A stretch of 64,000 nt of DNA from Vespula vulgaris (Eukaryota; Arthropoda; Insecta; Hymenoptera; Vespidae): NCBI RefSeq assembly GCF_905475345.1, contig NC_066587.1:16622058-16686057 (forward strand), given 5' to 3'. Each line of letters begins with the position of its first letter. Position 1 is the first letter of the stretch. A model generated the notes under the pieces. That model saw only the letters and a list, made by a program, of their open reading frames with translations. It was not told where the DNA came from and did not search any database. Positions 38,139 through 49,080 of the stretch are shown piece after piece. Made by a program: the position numbers and the translations under genes.

Positions 38139-41100
38139 CTATATATATATTCTTTTTTATTCTTTAACGGATCGATCCCCTTCGAAAGTTCATTGAGATG
38201 ATAAATATTAGTTGATCGTAAAAATTGTATATGTAACGAATTACACGTCTCAGAAAGCTTAATTATAATATATAATTTCTTTTGCTTTGCTTTTTTTTTC
38301 GAAATGGATTGGCAAACTCTTGATAGAGAATAGTTAACCATCCTTCACATTAAATGATAAGTGATTGCCTTTTAATGACGAAAGATGACAGGAGAAAGAA
38401 ATGAAAAAAGTTTTTGTTGTTATTAAATTTGAAAAATGAAAAAAAAAGAAAAAGCAAAAAAAATTAAATGCTAATAAATAAAAAATTTTATTATTGTTGT
38501 TGTACTTTTTTCATTTTTTTCTCGAGTCTTCGCGAGCGATGTGGCAATGAAACGAGAACAGGTGGATTGGTACAATAAAGCCTTGAACGTTACAGCTTCC
38601 TAATGAAATGCAAACAAAAGCGAACCTACCTTCGGGGTTGTCCAGGGAGATTCGAGAACAAATCTGGGACATTTTCTTTTGGCAAATTTTGATAGAGGTA
38701 CAAGTGTGTTCGAACGTAATTGTTAGTAGAAAAAAAAAGGAAAAAAAAAAATTAGGTCAGAAACGACGTACTGCAAACAAAATGCTAAATTGCATTCGAT
38801 GTGCTCGATGATCGATATAAAAGAAAAAAGAAAAAAAAGAAGTTCCCAAAGTAATCGATCGAGATGATAAACAAGTCGATGATTACGGAAGTGATCCAAT
38901 TGTTACTCATATATATTTTTTTGGCTTTTGAGATATTTTGAGAGACATTTGATTTTAAATTATTTGAATATTATTTTTCTATAATAACAAATACAGAAAA
39001 AATAAGTATACATATGTATATTTATTTTTTATAAAATATAATTCTCTCTTTAAAGTAATTTTAGAAATTTTCATTTTCATAATAACGCGTTTTGTAAATA
39101 TAAAATATTACTTTTAATATCACAAATCATTTAAATCACTTTTATAACCGGTCTATAATGATAAAGAGAAAAAGTATGTACATATTTATTCTTAAAGATT
39201 AATTATTCTTCTATGTAATATAGAAATTTTAAGAACAATGCATTGTACAAGATATGTCTTTTGATGTCTCAAATAATTAATTAAATCACTTTCATAATCA
39301 TAGGCTCAAATGTTCCTTACAGAACTATTTTTTTTTTCTTATATCAAATAAATGAATCCCCCTTCGATCACTTTGGAAATTAATTAAGAATATTTATAAA
39401 ACAAAAAAAGAAAAGTCGCGCGAGTAACTTTGATCAAGATTATAGTAAAATTGGTCCCCTTATTTTTTCATTTTTGTTAACGTTTTCTTTCTTTCTTTTT
39501 TTTTTGCATTCGATACAACAATTGGTCGAGGTTCCTTAGATTTTTTACTTTGCCTTAATTACTTTCGAGATAACGTTTATATATCTTCTCATAATCGATC
39601 AAAATCCGATGAAACATGAGAGATCTACTTATACTCGAGATCATGAAATGCATTTTATATATATATATAAAAGTTTTATATATATATGTATATATATATA
39701 TATTGTCAGGCATATCCTTGAAAGTAAGGCTTACTGTGTGTTTTGGGAGATTTGTTATACACAGAGCACATTTAATAAGGAGGGGGTGGTAGGTGCTACT
39801 CCTAGTCGGATACCTCGGTGTCGGGGTCGAGATCCCGCGTGGGGGTTGATGCATTGTTAGCTGACGCTGAATGTACTCCAGGTCGATGTGTTCTTCGAGG
39901 ATCAAATGGATCCACTACGATTTGTTCGGTACCCTTGATCTCTGCTCGACAGAATGGGCAACCTTGCCCTTCCGAATCCTGTAGGGTTCATCAAGAAATT
40001 TATAATAACGATATATTCTTCATATTTATGTTTATATCAATAATTGTTTTATCGCTTATTCGTGCATTGTTTGAAAGATTCGTGATTGTGCTCTATATAT
40101 GCAACATAAATATATATATATATATAACTGAGTCAAATGTTCCTAGATAGATCAAAAGTTCCTAAATAATCTTAAAAATCGTTTACGTTTTCTTCAAATT
40201 GTAGAAATTCAAGCTGCGTTTATAAAATTAATTAAATTAAAAAATTTGCTTGAAAAGAGTAATCGATTTTTAAGATCATCTAGAAACATTTAGCTTATGT
40301 AATATAAGTATACTAAAAATGTATTTTCTTTGTACGTATATTGAATCATAATTCAAGATATTTGTAGATCAAGATTTTATAGATACATATACGTATGTAT
40401 ATATTTTTGCAAATGTAGATTCATTTCAATTTTATGTTTCATTAAAGATTGGCACGAACTTTCTGGACTATAGTTTGACAATATTGTTACTGAAGCAACA
40501 TTTAACATTATATTTTATTTTCACATGTAAGAGATACAATGAAATATAAAATACTGCTACCTGCCAAGCTGTAAGACACGGAGTACAAAGTAGATGTCCA
40601 CAAGGTTCTATCCTAACATCCTTATCATGCTCCGCACAAATCTTACACAATTGGAATGTGCTACCCATTTCACAATAAAGTTCATATTGTTCTGCAGTCA
40701 CTTTTATGTGTTCTTCGGGTGTTGGTTGTACAGCCCATGTTAAATCTGGATTTATGTTACGCCCGTCAGGATATAAATAACTGAAAGAATATTTTTCATT
40801 TATATAAGTTAATTATTTCTTTTAAGAAAAATTTCATGTCATTTTTTTGTATTATTTATTATTTATTATTATCATTGTTTTTGACATTTTAAGTGATTCC
40901 ATCGTTCGTCATTACTTACAAGCCTTCCCGATAACCATCTAAAAGTGCTTGGCAAAGACTCTTATTGTGTGGTATAGTTTGAAGTATATCTCCATCTGAC
41001 GTAACATATCCAATCGCCCATTGACCTAATCTCGTGCAACTTAATCGAAATACGTAACTTCCAGGTTTGGTGATACAATATTTTTGTAAACGTGCCTTTA

Positions 41101-41469
41101 CTTCATCGTACGTGAGAAAGGCAACGTAACCGGGATGTGCCACAGCTAAGATTTTCCAATTCCGTAGAAGCGTCGACCATGGTTGAAATAATCTTTTCAT
41201 TAGACGGCAGAGAGAGAGAGAGAGAGAGATAGAGAGAGGGAGAAAAAACAAAAAAATACATACATTTTATTAAAATTGAAGCAATAAATATTTTCCAATA
41301 TAAATATGCATTTTTAATTTACCTCGTAAATACATCAAATTCGAAATTGGAGATATAGTCGTTGCACGTAAGATCTATCGTCGATTTCAATGCCATTGCT
41401 TGTAATCCAGAACTTATCGGGTGTACTTGATTTAATTCGTGTCTAAATACTTTCCATGGAACCAAAGTA
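32753..41469 (-). CDS. Cbl: E3 ubiquitin-protein ligase CBL, long isoform, 5' exons not found
   Basis: Six exons (41469-41323, 41192-40920, 40780-40561, 39978-39814, 34111-33847, 33468-32753) join to 594 in-frame codons plus a stop. CBL ubiquitinates activated receptor tyrosine kinases such as EGFR. The first exon opens inside the TKB domain at the EF-hand (IDLTCNDYISNFEFDVF). The variant SH2 follows, with the phosphotyrosine-binding FRLS and GQWAIGYV, then the linker helix EQYELYCEMG with its two regulatory tyrosines. The C3HC4 RING (CKICAEHDKDVRIEPCGHLL to GCPFCRAEIKG) comes next. Beyond a 5.7-kb intron come acidic and proline-rich segments (PPRRIVPSPPLPPRR), a Thr-rich tract (about 33130-33270) and a C-terminal UBA domain (EHIARLTSLGF...). 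The UBA makes it a long form like fly CblL. The four-helix bundle that should precede it is absent between here and the right edge, so the gene is partial. Confidence 0.93.
33130..33270 (-). repeat. Thr-rich coding repeat in CBL
   Basis: About 45 codons of mostly ACN (Thr) with a few Ala, Met, Ile and Val, between the proline-rich region and the UBA domain. It is probably length-variable. Antisense frames give Val-rich open reading frames that are not genes. Confidence 0.8.
33848..34110 (-). other. Proline-rich / acidic CBL exon (reference point)
   Basis: This exon contains DDTDDEEDISPTNSPIPPRR and several PxxP motifs (PSPPLPPRRPSPSP), the expected SH3-adaptor docking region of CBL (Drk/Grb2, CIN85-like partners). 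It is joined in phase to the UBA exon. Confidence 0.8.
34396..34552. repeat. (ATC/ATT)n array in the large CBL intron
   Basis: Long imperfect trinucleotide array. Its translations are poly-Ile and poly-Ser open frames with no gene content. Confidence 0.9.
36487..36685. repeat. Direct duplication, about 131-bp period, in CBL intron
   Basis: Two copies of a segment with AATGTAAACAAT, ATTTAATTAAAAAAAAA and ATCTTTAAAATT. They start at 36497 and 36628, with a few substitutions between them. Confidence 0.75.
37152..37749. mobile_element. Mariner-like non-autonomous element, 0.6 kb, in CBL intron
   Basis: The two ends form imperfect terminal inverted repeats of about 45 bases. The left end begins TACAGTGTGTCTCAATTAAG; the right end, read inward on minus, begins TACAGGATGTCTCAAATTAA. 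Both continue with AACATCT and AATTATTT. The element is flanked by TA-rich sequence, as expected for TA-targeting Tc1/mariner elements. The roughly 500-bp interior has no intact transposase frame, so this is a MITE or a deleted copy. The superfamily is inferred from TIR style and TA context. Confidence 0.7.
37868..37918. repeat. (TA)n microsatellite
   Basis: Pure TA run of about 50 bases in the CBL intron, just after the mariner-like element. Confidence 0.95.
38040..38137. repeat. (ATT)n microsatellite
   Basis: Nearly pure ATT/TTA array of about 98 bases in the CBL intron. Confidence 0.95.
40152..40292. mobile_element. Inverted-repeat element, CTAGAT family, in CBL intron
   Basis: CAAAAGTTCCTAAATAATCT at the left matches the inverted right end, CTAAATGTTTCTAGATGATC, and both run on into CTTAAAAATCG and TTAC. 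The arms are about 40 bases each around a core of about 60 bases. The left side has an extra partial copy (AAATGTTCCTAGAT, about 40136). It is the same family as elements at 41569, 46498, 56042 and 62235. Confidence 0.6.
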
Positions 41470-41568
41470 CTGTAAAAATAAAATACGACATTTTTAAGTT
41501 TTTTTTTGCCTTTTTCCATTCTGTTTTTACAAAATTTTCGTAATTAAATAATTCATAATTTTCTTTCT

Positions 41569-41760
41569 ATAGCAAAGGTTTCTAGCTGATTTTTAAAAAT
41601 CAATTATTCTTTTTTGAGATTTTTTTAGGTTATGTTTTTTTATTTTTATTTTTCCGATTATAAAATTACGAGCTTAACTTGTAAAATCATAGAAAGTCTT
41701 TTGAAAAAGTACGAGAAAGAATAATTGATTTTTACATTCATTTCAGTTTTATCCTGTATA
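41569..41760. mobile_element. Inverted-repeat element, CTAGAT family, degenerate
   Basis: The left arm reads AAAGGTTTCTAGCTGATTTT and then AAAAATCAATTATTCTTT. The right arm, inverted, is ACAGGATAAAACTGAAATGA and then TAAAAATCAATTATTCTTT. The inner 19 bases of the arms match almost perfectly; the outer parts have diverged. It lies just upstream of the first CBL exon in the window. Confidence 0.5.
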
Positions 41761-43330
41761 CATAAAAAAAAAAAAAAAATTCTTGCCATCGTTACCCACC
41801 CTCCATCTTCCAAGTAAAATCCATTTTTAACGGAAAAAATATTTTCAATATGGCAGGATCGTATTAAGATATTCCGATACCCTACATTAATAATATTTCG
41901 AAACTGAAAACTTTCAATACAAAAAGGATAAGTATTTTCAAAATATAAAAATCCATGTAAGAAATGAAGTAATTCGTTAGAGATTTAAAGCAACGATGGA
42001 CCATAACATAATGCATTTTAATTCATGTCATATTCTTAGACACTTAATAAGACATTGTTTCATAACTTGAGCATCCTTGATGAGTAATACGAGAACCAAG
42101 GTTTGCAATATGTTTCTACGTTTTATTTTCTCATGCTTTACATCAGTTGGTGTCTATAATGGTATATATTTAAAGTTTCGATCGAAACGTACTGTAGAAT
42201 AAAATGTAATTGAACGAAATGTTATCCGTTATCTAATCTAACCTTAAAATTTTACTTTTAATAAATATTTCATAACCAAAAACATTCGAATTATCAAAAT
42301 TTTTTTTTTATGACTTTTCTTTTATATATTTATACAAAAAAAAAGAGGAAGAGAAAGAAAAGAAATAATAAACAGATATAACGGGTGCAATAATGAATAA
42401 AAAATATTTTAACGATCCTAGGACAAAAATAATTTTCTGTGAATCATTTTTATCGATTTGACGATTCGTCTAAGGGAACGTCTATAAACGTTTAGTTATT
42501 CCGAAGAAAATTGCTTTGTCACGTTGAACAAATGTCATCGGCTTGTCACACGTGTCCTCGATTGTGTCTATTATTTCGTAAATCAAATGAAAAATTTAAG
42601 AGTACACTTAACTTTTGCTCTTTCTCCAACTATCGTATATTATATAATCACATAAGTGTACTTTCTTATACTGATATACTACGAAACATACGAGAACAAA
42701 AATATATTTTCTTGTTCGATAAAAACTGTCGTTATCGAAATTTTTATTGTTAAAAAGAAATTATATAACTTTACTTCGATTGTTATAACGGATATATGCG
42801 ATATAATAAAAAGACATGCCTTCTATTTAGGAAAAAAAAAAATACATAAATAAAATAAAATAGAAATCTACTTTAAATGAATATTAAAATACACGTGATC
42901 AAAAAATAATTCAGATAAACGAAAAAAAAAAAGAAAAAAAAGAAAAACAATCGTCGATTCAATATATTTAATCTTTTCGAAACTTTTATCTATTTATTCA
43001 TTTGATCGTTCTGTGCATTTTTATGGATGTAAAACATTTTGGTTTGTTTGCTATAAATAATTAAAAAATTTTGATATAAATTATTGATATTTAATTAGAA
43101 GTCGTTTGGAAGATAATGGTATATGTCGAATGAGGTTAATTATTTCTTGAATTTCGAATGTCACTAAATAGAAAAGAAAGAAAATTCGTGGATATATTTT
43201 ATAAATTTCTTAAAATAACAATTTTTAACAACAGTGATTACGTTACTGTCCGTGAGAAAAACAATCGTCGCGCGCATTCGTTTTAGTGGATTCCCCTACC
43301 TTCCCCTCCAACATGTCCGCAGTTATTAGA
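41761..43330. other. AT-rich gap between CBL exon and GPx start
   Basis: No CBL-like exon was found here on the minus strand and no other gene. The last 70 bases (43270-43340) are GC-richer and act as the proximal promoter of the GPx gene. Confidence 0.5.
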
Positions 43331-43339
43331 CGAAAGTTG

Positions 43340-43371
43340 CGCATCGGTTCGTCAGTGTAAGAAGAGAATCA
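43340..43371 (+). promoter_or_regulatory. Initiator and short leader of GPx
   Basis: GCGCATCGG is followed by an arthropod initiator TCAGTG at about 43352-43357, 18 bases before the first ATG. There is no TATA box at the right distance. The start site is inferred from the initiator only. Confidence 0.35.
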
Positions 43372-44258
43372 ATGCTGCGTGGTTTTATTCTTCGTGAAAG
43401 TGTTGTGCTATCTCTGATCACTGTTTTCTTCTTTCACCGATATTTTTTCGGTAAGATTAATAAATCCACAATAAGAGGAAAGATGATTTGTTACGTTAAC
43501 GATAATATAAATTATCGTAAATAATTATGAAAAAGAATACGTGAAAATAGGCTAAGGGCAACCGGCTACAACGTAGTCACCGAAGGCTATTTTAGTTTAC
43601 TCATTGGTTTGTTAGATGGCGCGACGTGTTTTTTTTTTTCCAAACGCGGTCGATAACAGTTCCCAATACCGATGGTAGGAAAACGTTTCCCAATATGCAT
43701 CCTATTCGATTATCATTCGACTATTTCATTGCATTTACTATTGACTTCCTACTATAATTTTTTCATTTTTTTGATCATCTTTTTTTTTTACTTATTATTA
43801 TTTTCTTACGAATAATCGTCAAAACTATTGCGTTTGAGACTAGTTCGTAAACGAGTATTTTTTCATAATATGAAAAAATACGACAATGATATTCAAAAAT
43901 GCATCCGTTACGTATGCAATACGTATACATATATGCATATGTGATGTATATATACATATATATGTGCATATATAAAGAGAGACTAATGGAAAAGCTTCGT
44001 CAAACGTCGAGCTTTTCTTTGAATTCGGACTTTTCTTTTGAATAAATTCAAAGGGTTTCCAAAAAGGGAATGAGGTTAATGTCGAATCTGAAAAGAGACA
44101 ACTACTAGAGGAACACGTATGTATATCACATACATATGTTTTACTTAACCTTTTGTTAAAAATAATTTATTAATCGTGAGATAATCCAATTTTTCGACAC
44201 GATGATACGGTAGCATATTTGTTCGTTTCTTAATGATCGTATGGTGTGATTTAAAGTC

Positions 44259-44325
<67 letters not shown>

Positions 44326-46639
44326 AACAATTTGAATTATAGTGATTAACAATGGAATATCGGTGACGCGATGCACGTTATCTCTTCGAGAGTATCTTTT
44401 CTTATCGGTTTACATCGATATTTGAAAAAGGCGGATGTGAAGATCCTGTTGTATGAATGACGACGTGCCTCCAATGAGTCAGCGTCTCTTCTGGAGAAGT
44501 GTCTTTTAAAAAAATGGGGGGAAAGGGGGCGGTATTAAATATCAATAAAATTTTATGAAACTAGACGATCAATACTTTCGATGATTATTTTGTTCCTTTT
44601 ATCGTTTCAAGACCATTTTACTAATAATAACGATAATAATAATGATATTAATAATGATAATTGCAAATTAGTATACGTGAAAAATATGATTCGACAAATT
44701 AAATGACAATATATAAAAACAATATATATTATTTTTTAAATTAAAATATTGTGTCTTTATCTTTTTAATGAATCTAATTAGATATTTGATTGAAAATTAA
44801 AAAGAAAAAAAAAAGAAAGAAAGAAAGAAAAAAAAAAACAAAAAAGGTTTCGCGTTTGATGCACATCGTTGAAAATTTGCACTACAAATTTCAGGAACAC
44901 CGTTACAAGTTAAACACTTATGAATGGAAAATGCACGCGATAAAAAAACTCGCATTGCTACCAAGGGCGTTCCCACTTCTCGTTCGATCTATAACAGGCA
45001 CGTAAATTCAATGAATGTATTTTTTAATGAACGAAAAGAAAAGTACATATACACGAGTATGTATATAAATACAATTTGAATAGATTTGAACCCTTTTGAA
45101 AACGATAGACTTCGTGTAGATAGTATCGAAAACAATTTCAAAATTTTTTTTCCTTTGGAGTATACAAAAAAAAAAAGAAGAAGAAGAAGAAGAAGTGAAA
45201 GAAAAACGTAATCGAGCTCACGAGAAAATAATAATCGAAAGATCGAAGAAAAGGAAATCCGTAAAAAGTTTTCCTTTAATTCGATTTGATAAATGAAATA
45301 TTTGCGAATATTCCGTGAACACGATTATACTATACTCCTCTTTTCTCGGTTCTACTTATATACACACCCCCTCTCTTACCCTTCCCTATATTCTCACCCA
45401 CCCCGACTGCCAAAAGATAAAATAACGAATGCTACGAATTCGTGGAAAAAGACGAAGAAAAATGTAAAAAATAAATCGTGTATATATTTGTCAGTGAATG
45501 TATGTATATGTGCGTATGTGTGCGTGTGTGTGTTATATTTGTTCGATGTAAAAGAGGTAGGATGACGTAGCTTGACGTGCGTTAACAACAACGTGTGAAC
45601 GTGTTTTATTCCGATTTAAAACCGAAACAACACATGTCCTCGTTTTTATTAATCTTTTTGCCTTTTGATATCGCTTAGACAAATATATTTTACTAAATAA
45701 AAAGAAGTTTGATAATAACGTTGATTTAACGATTAGCTTCTGTCTTTTTTTCTTTTTTTTTTTCGTCTTTTCACTGCAAAATATTTTTATCGAAAGATTC
45801 GACATTGAAATTAAACGCCAACATATCTCTTTTTCTTTCCATTTTTTTCTTTTTCTCTAGCTTTCAATCAGATTATTCACTTTGTTTCAATTTTTAGCTG
45901 TTGAAACGATGAGTGGAAATCAAGATTATAAATCGGCCAAATCGATTTACGATTTCACGGCCAATTCTATTAAAGGCGAAGAAGTTCCTTTGTCGAAGTG
46001 AGTATTCCACTTCTTTTTTTTTTTACGAATGAAGTCATAAAACTTCATGAAATTTCTATTTTTTTTTTTTAAATTTTTTTCTTGTTTTTTATTTTTTCTT
46101 TCTTTCTTTTCTCTTTTTTTCTTCTTAAATCTCATCCACACAACTAGATACAAGGATCACGTATGCCTGATCGTAAACGTTGCCTCGAAATGTGGACTCA
46201 CTGCGACGAACTACAAGGAACTGAATGAACTCTATGATGAGTACAATGAATCCAAAGGTCAGTGAACAAAAGTTTCGAACATAAATCAATTTAAACGAGA
46301 TCCGACAGAGAAAGATAGAGAGAGACAGAGAGAGAGAAAGCAATGGATTCATTTAAAGTCGAATATATAATACGTATTTTATATGTTACTTTTCAATAAG
46401 TTCAAATATTGTTTTCAATATGTTATTTTTTCGACGAGTTAAAATTTTTTTTCTTGTATCACAAATACATTTATCATACGTGTGTTATTATTAATAATAT
46501 AGGATGGGTCAGAAGTTCTAAGATGGTTTTTAAAAACAATTACTCTTTCGAAAAAAAAAGAAAAAAAAAGAAAAAGATAGGCTAAAAAATTTTGGAAATG
46601 AGTAATTAATTTTTAAAATCATCTACAAACTTTTGGTCC

Positions 46640-46677
<38 letters not shown>

Positions 46678-47574
46678 TATATGTATATGTATATGTATAA
46701 TAAAATGTATGTGCTATATATATATATATATACGGAGATATGATAGATAAATTTCTTGAATTATAAGAAATAGAGAGAAACACTTAAGATTATGTTTCTT
46801 TGAAAGCATACACACACAATTGTTTCAAAGAAATTATAAACGATTCGAAAGACTATAATATATATGAAAGAATATAGTATATTATTCGATCATTATTATT
46901 ATTTATTAGGTTTACGTATCCTGGCTTTTCCATGTAATCAATTTAATGGCCAGGAACCTGGCAGCAGTGATGACATTTGCAGTTTTGCTGACAAACAAAA
47001 GGTAATAGATCTTACAATTGAAATCATTTAATTTAAGACACTAGAAATATTTTATGTACACATAATTTTCTCTGATGTCACGTGTAACTTCAAAGTCACA
47101 TAATTAACATATAATATATATATATTATGTTAATTCTTTCTTTGGAAAATTAATTATTAGATAATTAATTTATTCGTTTATATTATGGAAGTTTCATATT
47201 TATCAATCATTAGTTATGTTTAATACAATATATCATAGTCATATTAATTAAATATAGTATACAAAAAATAATATATAATCCAACATTAAGAAAGATGAAA
47301 AAAATAAATAGTTAATAAATAAAATTATTTATTGATGTAATTATATGTTTCATCTTAGGTAAAATTCGATCTATTCGAGAAGATCGACGTAAATGGTGAT
47401 CATACTCATCCTTTATGGAAATACTTGAAAAAGGAACAAGGTAGTATCTTTGGTAATTTCATCAAATGGAATTTTACGAAGTTCATCGTTAACAAGGAAG
47501 GACAAGTCGTCGAACGTCATGGTCCTAACGTAGATCCTAGCAAGTTGAAGGAAAATCTCGAGAAATATTTTTAA
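43372..47574 (+). CDS. Phospholipid-hydroperoxide glutathione peroxidase (GPx4-like, Cys type)
   Basis: Five exons (43372-43450, 45898-45997, 46148-46257, 46910-47001, 47359-47574) give 198 residues. It reduces lipid and hydrogen peroxides; insect Cys-type enzymes use thioredoxin rather than glutathione. The catalytic position is Cys (TGT) in NVASKCGLT, residue 75, where vertebrate GPx4 has selenocysteine. The other tetrad members are visible: Gln in NQFNGQEPG (about 111), then Trp164 and Asn165 in KWNFTKF. FPCNQF carries the resolving Cys105. No dimer-interface loop is present, as in GPx4. Exon 1 adds a hydrophobic leader (SVVLSLITVFFF), possibly a signal anchor. An internal ATG at 45909 would give the shorter cytosolic form beginning MSGNQDYK. 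A distant AATAAA at 48180 is the first clear poly(A) signal. Confidence 0.93.
44260..44322. repeat. (TA)n microsatellite in GPx intron 1
   Basis: Pure TA run of about 63 bases inside the 2.4-kb first intron. Confidence 0.95.
46498..46647. mobile_element. Inverted-repeat element, CTAGAT family, in GPx intron 3
   Basis: Terminal arms of about 47 bases. The left runs TATAGGATGGGTCAGAAGTT and on to TTTAAAAACAATTACTC. The right, inverted, runs TATAGGGTGGACCAAAAGTT and on to TTTTAAAAATTAATTACTC. It is about 148 bases long and abuts a TA microsatellite, which suggests insertion at TA. No coding capacity. This is the best preserved member of the family in the window. Confidence 0.7.
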
Positions 47575-47889
47575 TAACCAATAATAACCATGCATTACGT
47601 TTATCTTTACGATGTCATATCGATCATTAATAATATATTTATAGATCAATAAGATCGCTAAACGGGATTAATTTATATTATACACACACAAAATTCTTTT
47701 TTTATGATGTTTGCACATAAATTCATTAATTACTTCATTTGTTTATAAAAGTATTTTTGTTTCTTTTTTATTTCGGTGACATACACATTATGTTACTCAT
47801 TTATAATTATTATTCACTTTTTCTCTCTTGCAAATTTATTATTTAATTTTTAAATTAATTTTCATGTCGTGATACTTTTTATATACATA

Positions 47890-48135
47890 TAATATGTTAT
47901 AGTACACGCGAATATTAACTTGAACAATGTTTTTTGATAAATAATATATATATTATTATTAAATATATAAAAAATATATATTACTTCTTCAAAAATTATT
48001 TTGCAAATTAAATCGTTAAATTTTGTAAACACTTTACGAAGTTTTATACATATTTGTATAGTATATTACACGTACACTTGTTCAAACAATATTTTTTGAT
48101 AGAGAATATTACTTGTTTAGAAATTATTTTGTTAT
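47890..48135. repeat. Diverged direct duplication, about 150-bp period
   Basis: Two copies share TACACG, CTTG..CAA..TTTTTTGATA, AATATTACTT and AAATTATTTTG in the same order. The first has an internal TA-rich expansion. Confidence 0.6.
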
Positions 48136-48756
48136 CACTTCTGTATCCACTATATATAATCAATGTTCCTAATTATATAAATAAATAAATCTTATACTAT
48201 ATTATCCATAAAAACACATACACACATTCACATATATACGTTTAACAAGACGATATATTCGTCAGACATGATTTTAAAAAGGAAATGTATCATTAAAATG
48301 TCGATTTCTAATCGGTGAAATAAACCTGTCTTATATTCTTAATTATCCTCTTAATAGGAAGATTATCAGTAATAATAAATAAAAAAGAGAAAGAAAGAAA
48401 GAAAGAGAAAGAAAGAGAGAGAGAGAGAGAGAAAGAAAAATCCTATATTTATAAAACTCGTATTGTACTTGACACTGACTCACCATTAATTAATTACGCG
48501 TTGGGAGTAGAATAATTCGTTTCACTTATGTATCCTTTACGATGATCGTACAAGAGTATATGTATATATGTGCATGTATGTGTATATAATTTCCTTAACT
48601 TCTCCCACGCTCTCTCTTTTTCTCTCTCTCTCTCCCCCTTCTCTTTCTTTTTAGTCTTAATCAGCGCTAAACTCTTATGTCCATTCAACGAAGTTTATGT
48701 TTCTTCCTACGAGCATGATCTATTTCTGGCAAAACGAAAGCTGTTGTCAATTAAGT

Positions 48757-49080
48757 AGTAACTCTCCCTTTTGTAATCGTAAACTTATTTATTTCCTACC
48801 CTTTCCCACCTACCCCCATTATCCAATGATTTTATCTGTCGGCACAATTATATTCGCCATTGTAATTAGTAACTCTTATTTTTGATCGTAAATTTCTTCC
48901 CTTTCCTCCTCTTTATGCAACGATTTTTTCTATCAGTCCAATTAAATTTCTTCTCTTCTCTCTTCTTTCTTTTCTTTTCTTTTTTAAATCGATTTTCATT
49001 AATTTTTTCTTTTCTTTTTCTTTCATCATCCAACCATTTTTTTTCATCAGCTCGATTAAATTCGTCATTGTGTGTTAATA
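48757..49080. repeat. Diverged tandem repeat, about 109-bp period, three copies
   Basis: Copies 1 and 2 begin TAGTAACTCT at 48758 and 48867, with a following GATCGTAAA-type stretch and a CC-rich tract. All three contain a CCAATGATTTT-like and ATTATATTCGCCATTG-like block (about 48821, 48917 and 49031). Copy 3 is partial and separated by a TTTTCTTTTC-rich tract. Confidence 0.6.

Noticed and set aside
46190..46200. Possible selenocysteine GPx needing a SECIS element
   Set aside because: The codon at the catalytic position is TGT (Cys), not TGA, so no SECIS is expected.
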